In this document: piece after piece, positions 10,148-20,357 of the stretch
Layout: each line of letters begins with the position of its first letter
Position numbering within the stretch: position 1 is the stretch's first letter
Origin: Rhynchopus sp. YZ270_cl-10
Lineage: Eukaryota > Euglenozoa > Diplonemea > Diplonemida > Diplonemidae
Length of the DNA: 64,000 bases
Assembly: GCA_964035575.1 (NCBI GenBank)
Contig: OZ037835.1
Location: forward strand, 1,798,001-1,862,000
Direction: 5' to 3'
Notes under the pieces: generated by a model
Databases searched by the model: none
The model's input: only the letters and a program-made list of their open reading frames with translations
Told to the model about the DNA's origin: nothing
Translations under genes and position numbers: made by a program

Positions 10148-10675
10148 TTTTACCGGAAAAGGAGCATGCAGCATGGCGAAAGAAAAAAGTAGCGTACCGT
10201 GCGCCTGCGGCGCTAGATTGCAATACACCCTTCCCATGACATAATAGGCAATTTTAAGCGCAATTTTTAGAAATGTTGCGTACCGTGGCTTCGCCAGAAA
10301 CTTTCGTTTTAGCAAAATATGGAAGTAAAGTTTACGGAACTGGACCATAGTTACCAACGAAAGTGCCATTTTATGTCAAGATTTTTTAAAAATGTTGCGT
10401 ACCGTGGCTTCGCCAGGAACATTTGGATGCCATGACTGATGATTTCTCCAGTTCTTCGAACTTTCACAACCCTTCTCAACCAACTTTGCCAGGGAGAGCG
10501 CGCGCGAAGCGCGCGCGGTTTTTAATTGTTTTTGCTTAGAATTGTACGTGTTGAAAATCCATACGTACTTTTTTTATTTTTGGGGGAGCTGCGTAATCCC
10601 TGCGCGCGAAGCGCAGAAAAATTTTTTTGAGCCACCTTTTCCGTTTCTTTTTTTTTTCTTCTGAGCTAGAACCCT
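10148..10675 (-). mobile_element. 528-bp dispersed element, reverse copy
   Basis: This segment is the near-identical reverse complement of 51796-52324, 41 kb away. Both end with AGGGTTCTAGCTCAG at one side and CTTTTCCGGTAAAA at the other. Each holds the CGCGCGCTTCGCGCGCG palindrome, the ACGTATGGA block and two GGCGAAGCCACGG motifs. Identity stops abruptly at both ends, as expected for a transposed unit. The transposition mechanism is unknown; there is no ORF of note and no obvious target duplication. Confidence 0.8.
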
Positions 10676-10839
10676 GCGTTAAATCCGGTTTTTTTTTTTT
10701 TTGGGGGGTAGTACCCAGGTGCCCCCCAAAAAATAATCCCAGAAACCGTGGGTCCCTCCTACACTCACTCACAACAGAATTTTTTGCTACCCAAAAAAAT
10801 CTCAATTTCCCATACAAAAATGCTCGCATTCAGAAGGAA

Positions 10840-11125
10840 AAGGAAGCATGCATCATGGCGAAAGAAAAAAAGTAGCGTACCGTGCGCCTGCGGCGCAAGC
10901 CTGCAACCCACCCTTCCCATGACAGTTTGGCAGTAAAAAAAGTGCAATTTTAAGCGTATTTTTTGGAAATGTTGCGTACCGTGGCTTCGCCAGAAACTTT
11001 CGTTTTAGCAAAATACGTAAGTAAAATTTACGGAAACTGATTAGAATTACTAGCGACCGTGCCATTTTATGTCAACATTTTTATAAATGTTGCGTACCGT
11101 GGCTTTGCCAGGAACTTGGGCGAAC
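10840..11125 (-). repeat. second, diverged copy of the same element family
   Basis: Reverse-oriented and similar to the last 290 bp of the neighbouring element: the GCATGCATCATGGCGAAAG start, the GCGCCTGCGGCGC palindrome and two CGTACCGTGGCTT motifs. It is more diverged than the 10148/51796 pair, so the family has copies of different ages. Confidence 0.75.
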
Positions 11126-11590
11126 CTGTATAGGCCCCCCTGCTCCTGAACAAAGAATACAAAGTGTATCTTTGTGTCGCTTTTCTAGTCGACTGTCACA
11201 GATCATCATCATAGGGGTGAGGTTCGGGTGCACGATTCTTTCGTGCCACACATTCTTGGATGATCTCCCCGAGGAGATTGTCCGGCAGTTCGTTGGGAAT
11301 CGGGTTATCCCTTTCCATTATGCGAAGGATGTCCTCGACTTGACATTACGTATGGGTAGCATCAATTTTTTGGGGCTGTTGTGGGGTAGGAATTTTCCGC
11401 GCGCAGCGCGGAAATTTTTTTTCAAAACACATTTTCCGTTTCCCTTTTTTTTTTTTTGGACCTAGAACCCTGGTGGAAACCCTGTACACTTTTTTTTTTT
11501 GCCCACTTTTTTTTTTTCTCCTCCCTGAAAAATCCGAGCGGGCGGGGACAAGAAACAAAAGAAAAAGTGAGAGTACCCTAATATAAAAAC
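11126..11590. other. intergenic; short coding-like fragment
   Basis: Plus-strand 11249-11360 reads FLDDLPEEIVRQFVGNRV and onwards, which has protein-like composition. It is bounded by low-complexity poly-T/poly-A and repeat DNA, so at most it is a gene remnant. The remainder is G/T-rich non-coding. Confidence 0.3.
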
Positions 11591-11591
11591 A

Positions 11592-11905
11592 AGGGAAATA
11601 TTCATATTGGAACCAAAACTTTGGGGAACCGGTCATTTCGGAACCGGGAACCGGTTCCCGGGAACCATACGGGGGGAACCAGGGAACCGGTTCCCGGAAC
11701 CGGTTCCCTGGTTCCCGTGTGGTTCCCCCTGTGGTTCCCCTGTGGTTCCCGGGAACCGGTTCCGTGGTTCCCGGGAACCGGTTCCCTGGTTCCCCTAAGG
11801 TTCCCCCTGTGGTTCCCGGGAACCGTACGGGGGGAACCGGGGAACCGGTTCCCTGGTTCCCCAGGTACCCAGGTACCCAGGTACCCAGGTACACGGTACA
11901 CTGTG
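11592..11905. repeat. GGAACC/GGTACC palindromic repeat block
   Basis: Begins TTCATATTGGAACCAAAACT and continues as irregular, self-complementary GGGAACCGGTTCCC units, passing into four GGTACCCA units near 11870 and CACTGTGTACAAGG. Its first 150 bp are the reverse complement of 13958-14125. Open frames across it are artefacts. Confidence 0.85.
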
Positions 11906-12429
11906 TACAAGGAAAAAAGTCGTGAAAGAGCAACCACAGCTCCACATGACAAACACAAAAGTGTCCAGTCACGTGGGGCATTCATGCACTGAGGAGATAA
12001 TGTTCCAACAATTTACAAGAAAGATTACTTAACCTACTGCTGGAAATTGCCAGGTCGTAGTAACACACAAAGTGTGCCTCCGTTCGGGAAGACCGGATAT
12101 TCTAGAGACCAAAAAGGCCTCAAGAATATCTTCCGGTAGTCAAGGTAGAACCGAATGAACGGCCCAAGACCCCCGTGGAGAAGTTAAATGTTGTAATGCT
12201 ATCAAGTAGAAACTGCGACCACTGTCTTACCCTCCTCAATGCATGGTGGTTGATGTCCACAACAAATTTCCTGTACCCAGGTACCCAAATTCCCAGTGTG
12301 AGTGACCCACACATGAGGGAATGCGACACTACGCAAAATTTACCACCAGACCCTGTCTTCGTGCACCTGAAGTACAACGCCACAGACAGGCCAAACATGC
12401 GTTGGACTCAGAGGAATGCCCGCTGTGCA
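11906..12429. other. intergenic, no gene seen
   Basis: Mixed-composition DNA without a convincing open frame. A GTACCCAGGTACCCAAATT fragment near 12272 echoes the neighbouring GTAC arrays. Confidence 0.4.
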
Positions 12430-13075
12430 GGTATCATGAGAACCAACTCCCAGCAACAAGGGGCGCCTTTTGGCGGGCGTTGTTGAGGGTGTTTGGGGTG
12501 CAAAGTTTTCCACAATTTTTATGCGCGGGTACAGAAGTGTTATCTTGTTCTTTCATCTCTAGGAATGTAAATGTCAATCGCGTTTAACTACCACTAGGGC
12601 TTGTTCAGTGAACCCACGAGGGGTCGAAGGGGGTTGGTTATCCCGTATCTATCAAAGGTTGTGTCGACCAGGCTAAACCACTATGTTACGCTGTACGTTG
12701 TTAAATCCGAAGAAATAACACTTTAGCAGCCGCAGGAAGTTTGCTAAAAAGAGTGCCTCACGCTACACAAACCACCACCCGCGATTGACTTAGATGTTAT
12801 AACAAAGAGAATTCAGAACAAAACAACACCCTGCCCCATACACACTAAATTGTCATGCTTCAAGAGCATGCCTGGGCCAAAATTACTGTGACAAAAAAGG
12901 CAACAAGACCACCCACAAGGAGTGTGAATTGTGCACTGGTTTTCTGGGGGAACGCAATATTTTCTTGTGCCTCGTCCTCCGTAAGCAGAGGACAGACTTT
13001 CCGGAAGGTTTCCAAAGTCGAATTTCTTGCACTAGCTATGCTCCCTGGGTTAAATGGCTATAGCAGTGACTGACA
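12430..13075 (+). repeat. dispersed element, coding-derived, inverted partner at 49951-50670
   Basis: Two blocks, 12430-12510 and 12855-13075, recur in reverse orientation and in the same relative order at 50670-50585 and 50132-49951. In the first block both copies preserve the same reading frame: HENQLPATRGAFWRALLRVFGV here and HENQLPTTQ...LRVFGV there, with CPLC just upstream in this copy. This suggests an old protein-coding origin. No family is recognised, and no complete gene is present in either copy. Confidence 0.55.
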
Positions 13076-13490
13076 AAATGTTCCCCCACCCTTCCACCCC
13101 CAGGTATTTCACCCGCAAACCAGAATAGACTGATGCGGGTGAACAACCGTTAAATTTTGAGTTGTTGAATGTCGGACGAGGCGAAGCTTCTTTCATCGCA
13201 ATCGCAGATACAGTCATATTTCACGATCCTGTATAAATGTGGGGTGTGATAAAGTTATGGTGTACAAACGTAGAAGTAGTTAGGTTAATGAAAAAAGTGG
13301 TGAAACACGGCGGACGAAAGCGTTGTACTATCAACAGAACCTTTTCAAAACTCACACTAAAACAGACACTAAAAAAATACCGCAAACCACTGGACGTCTT
13401 GTTGAATCTACACAAGTAACTGAAAGTTAAACACATTTACATACCTTATCTTCACCGTAACCTGTAAGCTGTCAAGGTGCCTTCTCTGAC
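13076..13490. other. intergenic, no gene seen
   Basis: AT-rich sequence. Both-strand frames at 13221-13436 overlap each other. No domain or repeat is seen. Confidence 0.4.
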
Positions 13491-13957
13491 CAGTACCCAG
13501 TACCCAGTACCCAGTACCCAGTACCCAGTACCCAGTACCCAGTACCCAGTACCCAGTACCCAGTACCCAGTACCCAGTACCCAGTACCCAGTACCCAGTA
13601 CCCAGTACCCAGTACCCAGTACCCAGTACCCAGTACCCAGTACCCAGTACCCAGTACCCAGTACCCAGTACCCAGTACCCAGTACCCAGTACCCAGTACC
13701 CAGTACCCAGTACCCAGTACCCAGTACCCAGTACCCAGTACCCAGTACCCAGTACCCAGTACCCAGTACCCAGTACCCAGTACCCAGTACCCAGTACCCA
13801 GTACCCAGTACCCAGTACCCAGTACCCAGTACCCAGTACCCAGTACCCAGTACCCAGTACCCAGTACCCAGTACCCAGTACCCAGTACCCAGTACCCAGT
13901 ACACAGTACCCAGTACACAGTACCCAGTACCCAGTACCCAGTACCCAGTACCCAGTA
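13491..13957. repeat. (CAGTACC)n minisatellite, about 67 copies
   Basis: A 7-bp unit repeated over 467 bp with only two variant units (ACACAGTACC near 13901-13916). Because 7 is not a multiple of 3 and no phase gives a stop, all six frames stay open and produce long spurious ORFs on both strands. Confidence 0.98.
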
Positions 13958-14125
13958 ACGGGGAACCACAGGGGAACCACACGGGAACCAGGGAACCGGT
14001 CCCCGGGAACCGGTTCCCTGGTTCCCCCCGTATGGTTCCCGGGAACCGGTTCCCGGTTCCCCGGTTCCCGGTTCCGAAATGACCGGTTCCCCAAAGTTTC
14101 GGTTCCAATATGAATATTTCCCTAA
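13958..14125 (-). repeat. GGAACC block, inverted copy of 11592-11740
   Basis: Reads in reverse through the GGTTCCCGGTTCC palindromes to TTTCGGTTCCAATATGAA, matching the start of the block at 11592 in reverse complement. The two blocks therefore face each other 2 kb apart, each bordering a GTAC-type array. Confidence 0.85.
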
Positions 14126-16265
14126 AAAAAAAAATAGCTATTTTTAACCGACAAGAAAAGTTTGCTTTGCGCGAGGGTTTTTCTGAGTGCACACTCAGAA
14201 AACACGAATGCAATGAAAACGACTTTTTTTCGGAGGTGAAAATAGTGCTTTTGTTGAAATTTTCTGGCTTTGAGGATTTCTGAACAAGATAAAACAATAA
14301 ACTCGCGTTTCTTTTACTCACAAATTGCCCAGCAGTGCACAGTACACTGTACACAGCAACACTCAGAAAGCGAACAGAATAAACCAGAAAAGTAAAAGTA
14401 TCGAGAAAAGTAGTTGAAAAATTTCCCGAAAAAGCCATAAAATTTCAACAAATGTGTTTTGTGTCGTGTCACCTCCCTCACAGAAGGGGTTATTTTTTTT
14501 TTTGTGTAATTTTTGTTGTGCGCTTTCACATCTCGTTGCTCCTTTTAGCACTGTATTTTTGAATTTTTTTTCACTTTTTTTTAGTTATTGGATTGAGTCG
14601 CTCATTCCATTTCAAGACCCCTCCACCCCCATTTTTATTATTATAAGACATGCGTGCATTTCTAGTGAAATTTTTCAGTATCCACGAGTCGTTTTTTCCC
14701 TCCCGTGCTCCCCATCTCTCGCACATACATTACATCTTCATCAGGAAAATTGTCAATTTTTCGTTCATTATTGTGAACAGCGTTTGGTGTTTTTCAAAAA
14801 AAAAAAAAATGTGACTGAGTGTGGGGATGCGTTCAAGAATTAAACTCTTCCCCCCAAACCCCCTTTCATCTCTAGTTTTCTTTATTCCAAACGTCGAGTG
14901 GACGCGTAATAATTTTATAGGTCAAACGCAGTTGACAATTGTGAAATACTACGGTCGCTCTAACTGTTTTCACCCTCATCTGTGTTCATTACATCTGTAG
15001 GTGGAAGCGTACAACAAACAAACTCACTCCCTGTTTCGTTTCCCGTTTTCCTGTGTGGGTGAAGATAGCTATTGACACCCGTAGTGTTTTACCTACAAAG
15101 CGTAGGTTAAAGGAGAAATAGTTCTTCCGATCTGGTCGCCAATCACAAAAACAGGAGGAGCAAAGAAGACAAAGGATCTGTTACGGAATTTCCAAAAAAG
15201 AAATCCTGAAAAAAACATCCTGGGAGCTTCAGAGAGACCTTTCGAATAAATGGATTACTTTTGGTTTGAAATTTATCCTCATTCTGTGTTTGGTTCATTG
15301 AAAGGCTTTTTTGTTAAAAAAAATAGAACTTAATGGTGTGTCCGACGGGGGGGTGCTATTATTGGGCTATTTTCTGCTTCCTTCTACTATTTTGGGGTCG
15401 TCAGCCACACCAAGACTTATGACTCCTGATACAAACCTTTCATTTCTTCGCAAAATTCTCTCTCTTTTTTATCCAGGCACCATGCCTGCACATTCCAGCA
15501 TGCATGGATATCAACTTCACTTCACTTCAGACCATTCAATGTAGGACGATATGTTCCTACAGCGACAGCGAAGGAAAATGACTTGACTTGCAGTTTTCAC
15601 TTTTATGATTTCACTGTTGAAGAAAGATGGGACCATTTTTGTTGATCCCTCACCATATACTATCAATTTATTGATTGCATATGATGAAAATACTGTTGCA
15701 AGCCTACGGTGCAAATCCACAACGTCTACCACAGAGGAGGCATAGTCATTTACACCATCGTAGCGACTTCTCCTTCCCCTTTCCTGAGTACACGCCACGG
15801 TATAGTCAGGGGGACCACTGGTGGCACAACTGGTCGTAACGACATAGTGTAAAATACGGCTACTGATGTTGCTAGTGTCATTAGTAATACGGCGAGTAGG
15901 ATTACTAGTCAGTGGGTAGGTGAGTACTGGGGGTGCTGTTTAATGTGTTGTGCGTGTGATGGATTTTATAAAAAAAGTACGCTAAATCAGAAGATTCAAA
16001 CAAGTAGTGCTCGAGGCGAAGTCTGTTGTGTTCATGTCCTCATTAAGTATCACTCCTTCGGGGTTGCGAGTCTTTGTGAGGCGTGTGTATCTCAGATTAG
16101 TTCAGGTTGGACTCACTGTGTTTGTCTTTGGGGACCTAAGGTTTTCAAACAACAAAACAGTCATGTTTGTATCCTTCCTCGTTTTCCATCACAAAACTTT
16201 GTTTTTTGACCCCTTACTTCCTTCCCAAAAGAAAAGAAAAAGAAGCAAAATTGTTCATATCCCTT
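14126..16265. other. long intergenic region
   Basis: Contains a repeat at 14707-14915 (separate entry), a stretch at 14283-14330 similar to 61540-61570, and a CACAGTACACTGTACACAG palindromic remnant near 14338. A weak plus-strand frame with ATG at 16034 (93 residues to 16315, hydrophobic first half) shows no domain and is not called. Otherwise no gene is seen. Confidence 0.4.
14707..14915 (+). repeat. dispersed repeat, copy 1 of 3
   Basis: Begins CCATCTCTCGCACATACATT and runs through GTGACTGAGTGTGGGGATGC and CCCCCCAAACCCCCTTTC to GGACGCGTAATAATTTT. Near-identical sequence opens the inserted segment at 36260-36466, and its second half recurs at 17988-18095. Confidence 0.85.
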
Positions 16266-17222
16266 TTAGTTCGCACTGTCCCTCACAGAATGCAAAAAAA
16301 GGGGTACTGGCATGAGCTCAGCAAGACTGCTCAGAACGCATGCCACCTGCCATATTTTGAGTGATTGAGACTTTTCAGTGTGGCGATGTGTTCTGCTTCC
16401 ATAAGGGCTGTGCATGAGACTTATTACAGTAACACCCTTCGGCAATACTACCCCCTCCCATTCATGTTTGTGATTTCCCCACCCCTCCCCGCAATTAAGT
16501 GAAAACGCACACCTTTGACCTTCGCCACATCGATGACCCGCTGCGCCCCGCTTCCAGAAGTTGTTCGCAAGCAGTTTCTCCGACCATTCATTGGCAGTGT
16601 CCCTCGCTGGCTTGCGCTTCAGCTTTGTGACGTAGGTTGTAAAGCCTTCTGAACACAAGACCTGCCCGGACACCTTCAGGCGTATGAGTCTCTCGAGCGT
16701 CAACAGATGGGTTCCAAATCGGGTGTCGTCAGGAAGGAGAAGGGGGAGGTTTGCGACCGTCTTGAGAAGTCCCAGAAAGCGAGGACGTGCCCGAGCCCAT
16801 GCCACGAACAGTATGGCAGTCTGCAGTTGTGTTCGCCCACCTTGGCGGAAGCCTTCTGCCAATTCAATACATCTTCGAGGAAGATCGAGTGTATGGCACG
16901 TACAAATTGAACACAGCAGCTTCGGCACAGTAGCCGCAACCGCCGCGGAGCAGTCGGTACAGGCTCCATCGAGACATATGCGTGTACGACATTTTCGCGC
17001 ACCTCTTCGGGAAGGCTCTGCAGGGCTTCCCGTATGGATACTGCGGTGAACGCATGAGTTTTTTCCTGGGTGGAGACATCCTCGTCGCGGAAATGCCACG
17101 AGTCTCGGTGAAGTGTGGCTCATTTTTATCGTTTTATCCTTTAACTTCTCATTTTCAGAGGTAACCCACGAAATGGATGCAAGACTGCATGGGTGTCCAC
17201 CCCCCCCGGTACAGCCGGTCAT
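16266..17222 (-). pseudogene. unassigned minus-strand coding region, possibly broken
   Basis: An open minus-strand frame of over 300 codons from the first ATG at 17222 to a stop at 16266. The middle, about 16500-16980, reads like protein: for example PKLLCSICTCHTLDLPRRC, then LLKTVANLPLLLPDDTRFGT and EWSEKLLANNFW. Another minus frame upstream (about 16975-17070) also reads well, with REALQSLPEEVRENVVHAYV, so a frameshift or intron may separate two true exons. The two ends of the long frame lie over repeat DNA and are probably not coding. No family is recognised. It is the only candidate gene of this length on the minus strand. Confidence 0.35.
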
Positions 17223-17260
17223 TGTACCAAGGGACACTGTTCACGAGAGGGCTTTGTATT
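17172..17260. repeat. dispersed repeat (CTGCATGG...CCACCCCC)
   Basis: GGATGCAAGACTGCATGGG, then CCACCCCCCC and GTACCAAGGGACACTGTTCA, then CGAGAGGGCTTTGTATTTCA. Related copies lie at 8098, 38600, 56610 and 59710. Confidence 0.7.
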
Positions 17261-17427
17261 TCAAGTCCACTTTCATTTCATCCGGATTGCAAAAAAAAGT
17301 GTCTTCTCAGGCTGTACATTGTACTCTTCAGTGGCCGTCCACAAGCCGTAGTGGGTGTCAGCCTTCTTATCAGTAAACAGCCACCAACACACCCCCACAC
17401 CCTCCACAGGCACAGAGCTTTATCTAG

Positions 17428-17961
17428 ATGGAGGTGTCGGTGGTGTTCACCCCTACAGGGGAGTCTTGCGTGTTAGAGATTACCGAGGATGAGACAGTGC
17501 GCTCGTTCAAGCGTACGCTCTGTGCCAGGTTCTGCCCTAGGGGTGAGGAGGTGCCTTTGACTGTGTGTCGTGAGGGTGTTGGTGGGGTCGTGCTTCACGA
17601 CGACGAGACGATGGCGGGGTGTGGCGTAGCTGGTGGGGATGAACTGCACGCGGCGCCGGCTCTGATGTTCAAAGCAGACCTGGGTGTCGCTACACCAGGT
17701 GTCGTGAGGTTCGCGATTTTTGGTCGTGTGTACGACGTACCCGAGGAGTGGGCGAGTGACGAGCACCCTGGTGGTGAAGATCTTATTGAAGAGGCTCGTG
17801 GGGCAGACGTTGGGCAAGAGTTTATGGACATCGCGCACTCCAAGACAGCGCGAAAAATGCTGGAAGAATTCTACATTGGTGACTACGCGGGGGGCGTGCC
17901 GGAGCACTTTGTGAAAGAAGGGGACCACCCAGCTGACCCAGCGTTTGATGCATTCAGTTGA
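17428..17961 (+). CDS. ubiquitin-like / cytochrome b5 fusion protein
   Basis: A 177-residue protein with two domains. Residues 1 to about 78 resemble a ubiquitin-like fold: beta-rich start, LEITEDETVRSFKRTL helix region, and the closing HDDETMAGCGVAGGDELH typical of such domains. Residues about 91-155 are a cytochrome b5-like heme domain: FGRVYDVPEEW, then the heme-ligand motif HPGGED (His113), then DIAHS (His137). The 24-residue spacing between the two histidines is that of classical cytochrome b5. There is no membrane anchor, so it is probably soluble. An electron-transfer or heme-sensing role is inferred from the family only. The ATG lies 21 bases after CCTCCACAGG, a possible splice acceptor. 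The ubiquitin-like N-terminus is shared in style with the gene at 36621. Confidence 0.85.
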   Translation: MEVSVVFTPTGESCVLEITEDETVRSFKRTLCARFCPRGEEVPLTVCREGVGGVVLHDDETMAGCGVAGGDELHAAPALMFKADLGVATPGVVRFAIFGRVYDVPEEWASDEHPGGEDLIEEARGADVGQEFMDIAHSKTARKMLEEFYIGDYAGGVPEHFVKEGDHPADPAFDAFS

Positions 17962-17987
17962 ATATTATCCTTTTTTTACCACTTTTA

Positions 17988-18095
17988 GTGACTGAGTGTG
18001 AGGATGCGTTCAAGAATGAAACTCTTTCCCCCCAAACCCCCTTTCGTCTCTGTTCTTCTTTATCCAAACGGTGGATGCGTATTAATTTTTGGCTC
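17988..18095 (+). repeat. dispersed repeat, copy 2 of 3 (partial)
   Basis: Starts 27 bases after the preceding stop codon with GTGACTGAGTGTGAGGATGC and shares CCCCCCAAACCCCCTTTCGT with 14800 and 36360. Only the second half of the repeat is present. Confidence 0.8.
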
Positions 18096-18770
18096 GATTT
18101 TTTTAAAAGTACCGCTCCCCCGTGAAATTGTCCCCCCCCCAAAAACCGGTATTTTGCCCACGGACATTTTCAAGGCAGGGGGGGACAATTTCAAGGGAGT
18201 CGCAAACGTTTCGGAGTTTTTGTTTATTCCCCTCCTCCTCCTTCTATTGCGCACCTTGTTTCGGTACTTCATACTATGTATGCTATACTATGGGTTTTTG
18301 TTGTTGACATCCATTCTGGACGTTCTGGACGTTCTGGGGGTAAAAAAAAGTTATTGTTTTTATTTGCATGTCTGGTGTGGAAACTTTGCGCACCCTAGTT
18401 TCGAGTGCGAAACGTTTCTCCATGTATTGCACGGGAAACAATATGACAAACAGGTGCAGGGTGGTTCCGTGCATATCATAGAACCTGGCATCTTGTGTGT
18501 CTCCCAAAAAAACCAAAAGCGTTGTGTGTGAAGTTTTGAAGGAAAAATAAAATGTTCTTCTTCTTTTTTTAACTCTCTGCTTTTCATCTTTTTTCAAAAA
18601 CCTGGTCGCAATGTTACGCGAACTTTCCTTGCAGTCAACGCAGGGAAAGAACAATCAACGATGTGATACAGGATATGGGTGGTTCAGTGGTTCCACAGAA
18701 ACCGACACTTTTGGTGTCTACCAAAACTACAAAATAATTTTAAAGAAGAGAGTTTTTGAAGAGAAAAGGT
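18096..18770. other. intergenic
   Basis: Short similarities to other spacers: GACATCC..TCTGGACGTT..GGGGGTA at 18305-18345 matches 47425-47457, and CGAAACGTTTC..CATGTATTGCACGGGA at 18407-18436 matches 62000-62026. From about 18771 the ankyrin leader begins. No gene is seen. Confidence 0.5.
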
Positions 18771-18848
18771 CTCTCGTCCTCCTCACCCACAACCTCTGCA
18801 CAAAAAGAAACCAACACAAAAGACACAGCAACAACACACAAACACACA

Positions 18849-20054
18849 ATGCCGAAGCGACACGCAGACAGCACGCAGGACGAGAACCCACCAAAGAGAA
18901 GACAGCTTTGTACATACGACGTCTTCGTGGAGGCTGCCAAGAACGGCGACACGACTGCCGTGCGGGCGGTACTTGACAAGTACTGTATAGTAAGCAAGAA
19001 AATGGCCTTCGATGCTGCGCACGAGGCATGCAGAGGGAACCACGATGAATGCCTCACACTGCTTCTTCCGCATGTTGAGACAACGCAGATGGGCTTTGGG
19101 ATCCTGCTGAGTGAGTGTGTCCATGCATACCACGTTGCGTGCACGGAGGTCCTCTTGCAGCATTGGAAGTCCGTCTGCAACAATGTGTCGTTTGTCAGGC
19201 ACGAGTCCAAACACAGTGCAGGTCAGTCAGCGGGTCTCTGTCCGGCCATGTGGTCAGACCCTGCAGTGTGTCGTGTCTTGATTGATGCAGGTGCAGACTT
19301 ACATACAAAAAACGAGATCGAACAGTCGCCTCTGCACTATGTTTGCAAATCAGGAGCACTTAACATGGTGAAGATGTTGGTCAGAGGAGGTGCGGGAGTG
19401 CGTGACACAAATGACAAAGGACGCACATGTCTTCACGTTGCGGCACGTTGTGGACACACCGAGACTGTGCGCTATCTTGTGGGCTTGCCAGAGGTGGAAC
19501 TGAATCACCAAGACTCTGAAGATAAAGACACTGCGTTGCACTTAGCGGTGTGTGCGGTGCAAACAGACGTAGTGCAGGTGCTGATTGATGCAGGTGCTGA
19601 CATCGACACACAGAACGACTACGGATGTTCACCTCTGCACACTGCGTGTGAATCAGGAGAACTTTACATTGTGAAGATGTTGGTCAGAGCAGGTGCGGAA
19701 GTGCGTGCTACAAATGACATAGGATGCACATGTCTTATCATTGCGGCGTGTTCTGGACGCACGGAGTTTGTGCGCTATCTTGTGGGCTTGCCAGAGGTGG
19801 AACTGAATCACCAAAATGTTACAAATAACTACACTGCGTTGCACTATGCGGTGTGCGCGGTGCAAACAGACGTAGTGCAGGTGCTGATTGACGCAGGTGC
19901 AGACATCGACACAAGGGGAGACGACGGACGTTCACCTCTGCACACTGCTTACAATTCAGAAACACCTGACGTTGTGAAGATGTTGGTTGAAGCAGGTGCG
20001 GGAGTACGTGCCACAGACAACGATGGGTACACGTGTCTTATGTTTACGATGTGA
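18849..20054 (+). CDS. ankyrin-repeat protein ANK1, prematurely stopped
   Basis: 401 residues: the conserved head (MPKRHADSTQDEN, RKRR patch, then ankyrin-like FDAAHEACRGNHDECLTLLL), two complete three-ankyrin units and the start of a third. The start is the ATG in ACACACAATG used by all paralogues; the frame runs 31 codons further upstream but only through leader sequence. The third unit ends CLMFTM-stop where relatives have a Cys codon (TGT to TGA) followed by SGRTE. The stop thus removes the usual conserved C-terminus (NYTALQYAVE...). Downstream in-frame ankyrin sequence continues. The protein may be expressed shortened or be a decaying copy. Repeats of this kind mediate protein binding; the partner is unknown. 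Confidence 0.85.
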   Translation: MPKRHADSTQDENPPKRRQLCTYDVFVEAAKNGDTTAVRAVLDKYCIVSKKMAFDAAHEACRGNHDECLTLLLPHVETTQMGFGILLSECVHAYHVACTEVLLQHWKSVCNNVSFVRHESKHSAGQSAGLCPAMWSDPAVCRVLIDAGADLHTKNEIEQSPLHYVCKSGALNMVKMLVRGGAGVRDTNDKGRTCLHVAARCGHTETVRYLVGLPEVELNHQDSEDKDTALHLAVCAVQTDVVQVLIDAGADIDTQNDYGCSPLHTACESGELYIVKMLVRAGAEVRATNDIGCTCLIIAACSGRTEFVRYLVGLPEVELNHQNVTNNYTALHYAVCAVQTDVVQVLIDAGADIDTRGDDGRSPLHTAYNSETPDVVKMLVEAGAGVRATDNDGYTCLMFTM

Positions 20055-20357
20055 TCTGGACGCACCGAGACTGTGCGCTATCTTGTGGGCTTGCCAGAGG
20101 TGGAACTGAATCACCAAGACTCTGAAGATAAAGACACTGCGTTGCACTTAGCGGTGTGTGCGGTGCAAACAGACGTAGTGCAGGTGCTGATTGACGCAGG
20201 TGCAGACATCGACACAAGGGGAGACGACGGACGTTCACCTCTGCACACTGCTTACAATTCAGAAACACCTGACGTTGTGAAGATGTTGGTTGAAGCAGGT
20301 GCGGGAGTACGTGCCACAGACAACGATGGGTACACGTGTCTTATGTTTACGATGTGA
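20055..20357 (+). pseudogene. tandem 303-bp ankyrin super-repeat after the ANK1 stop
   Basis: In frame with ANK1 beyond its stop codon. Bases 20169-20357 duplicate 19866-20054, including the same TGA. Its first part resembles instead the earlier unit at 19452-19565 (NHQDSEDKDTALHLAV). It encodes one further three-ankyrin unit and stops at the same place. It is not translated unless there is read-through. Confidence 0.85.

Noticed and set aside
11346-11981. 211-codon minus frame
   Set aside because: Glycine/proline repeats from the GGAACC palindrome block; other frames there are equally open.
13408-14438. Long open frames on both strands (up to 328 codons)
   Set aside because: They run through the 7-bp CAGTACC array, which has no stop in any frame; the translation is only GTGYWVL or PSTQYPV repeats.
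14454-14843. 129-codon plus frame
   Set aside because: Low-complexity, starts in T-rich DNA and ends in a repeat also found at 36360; no coding signal.
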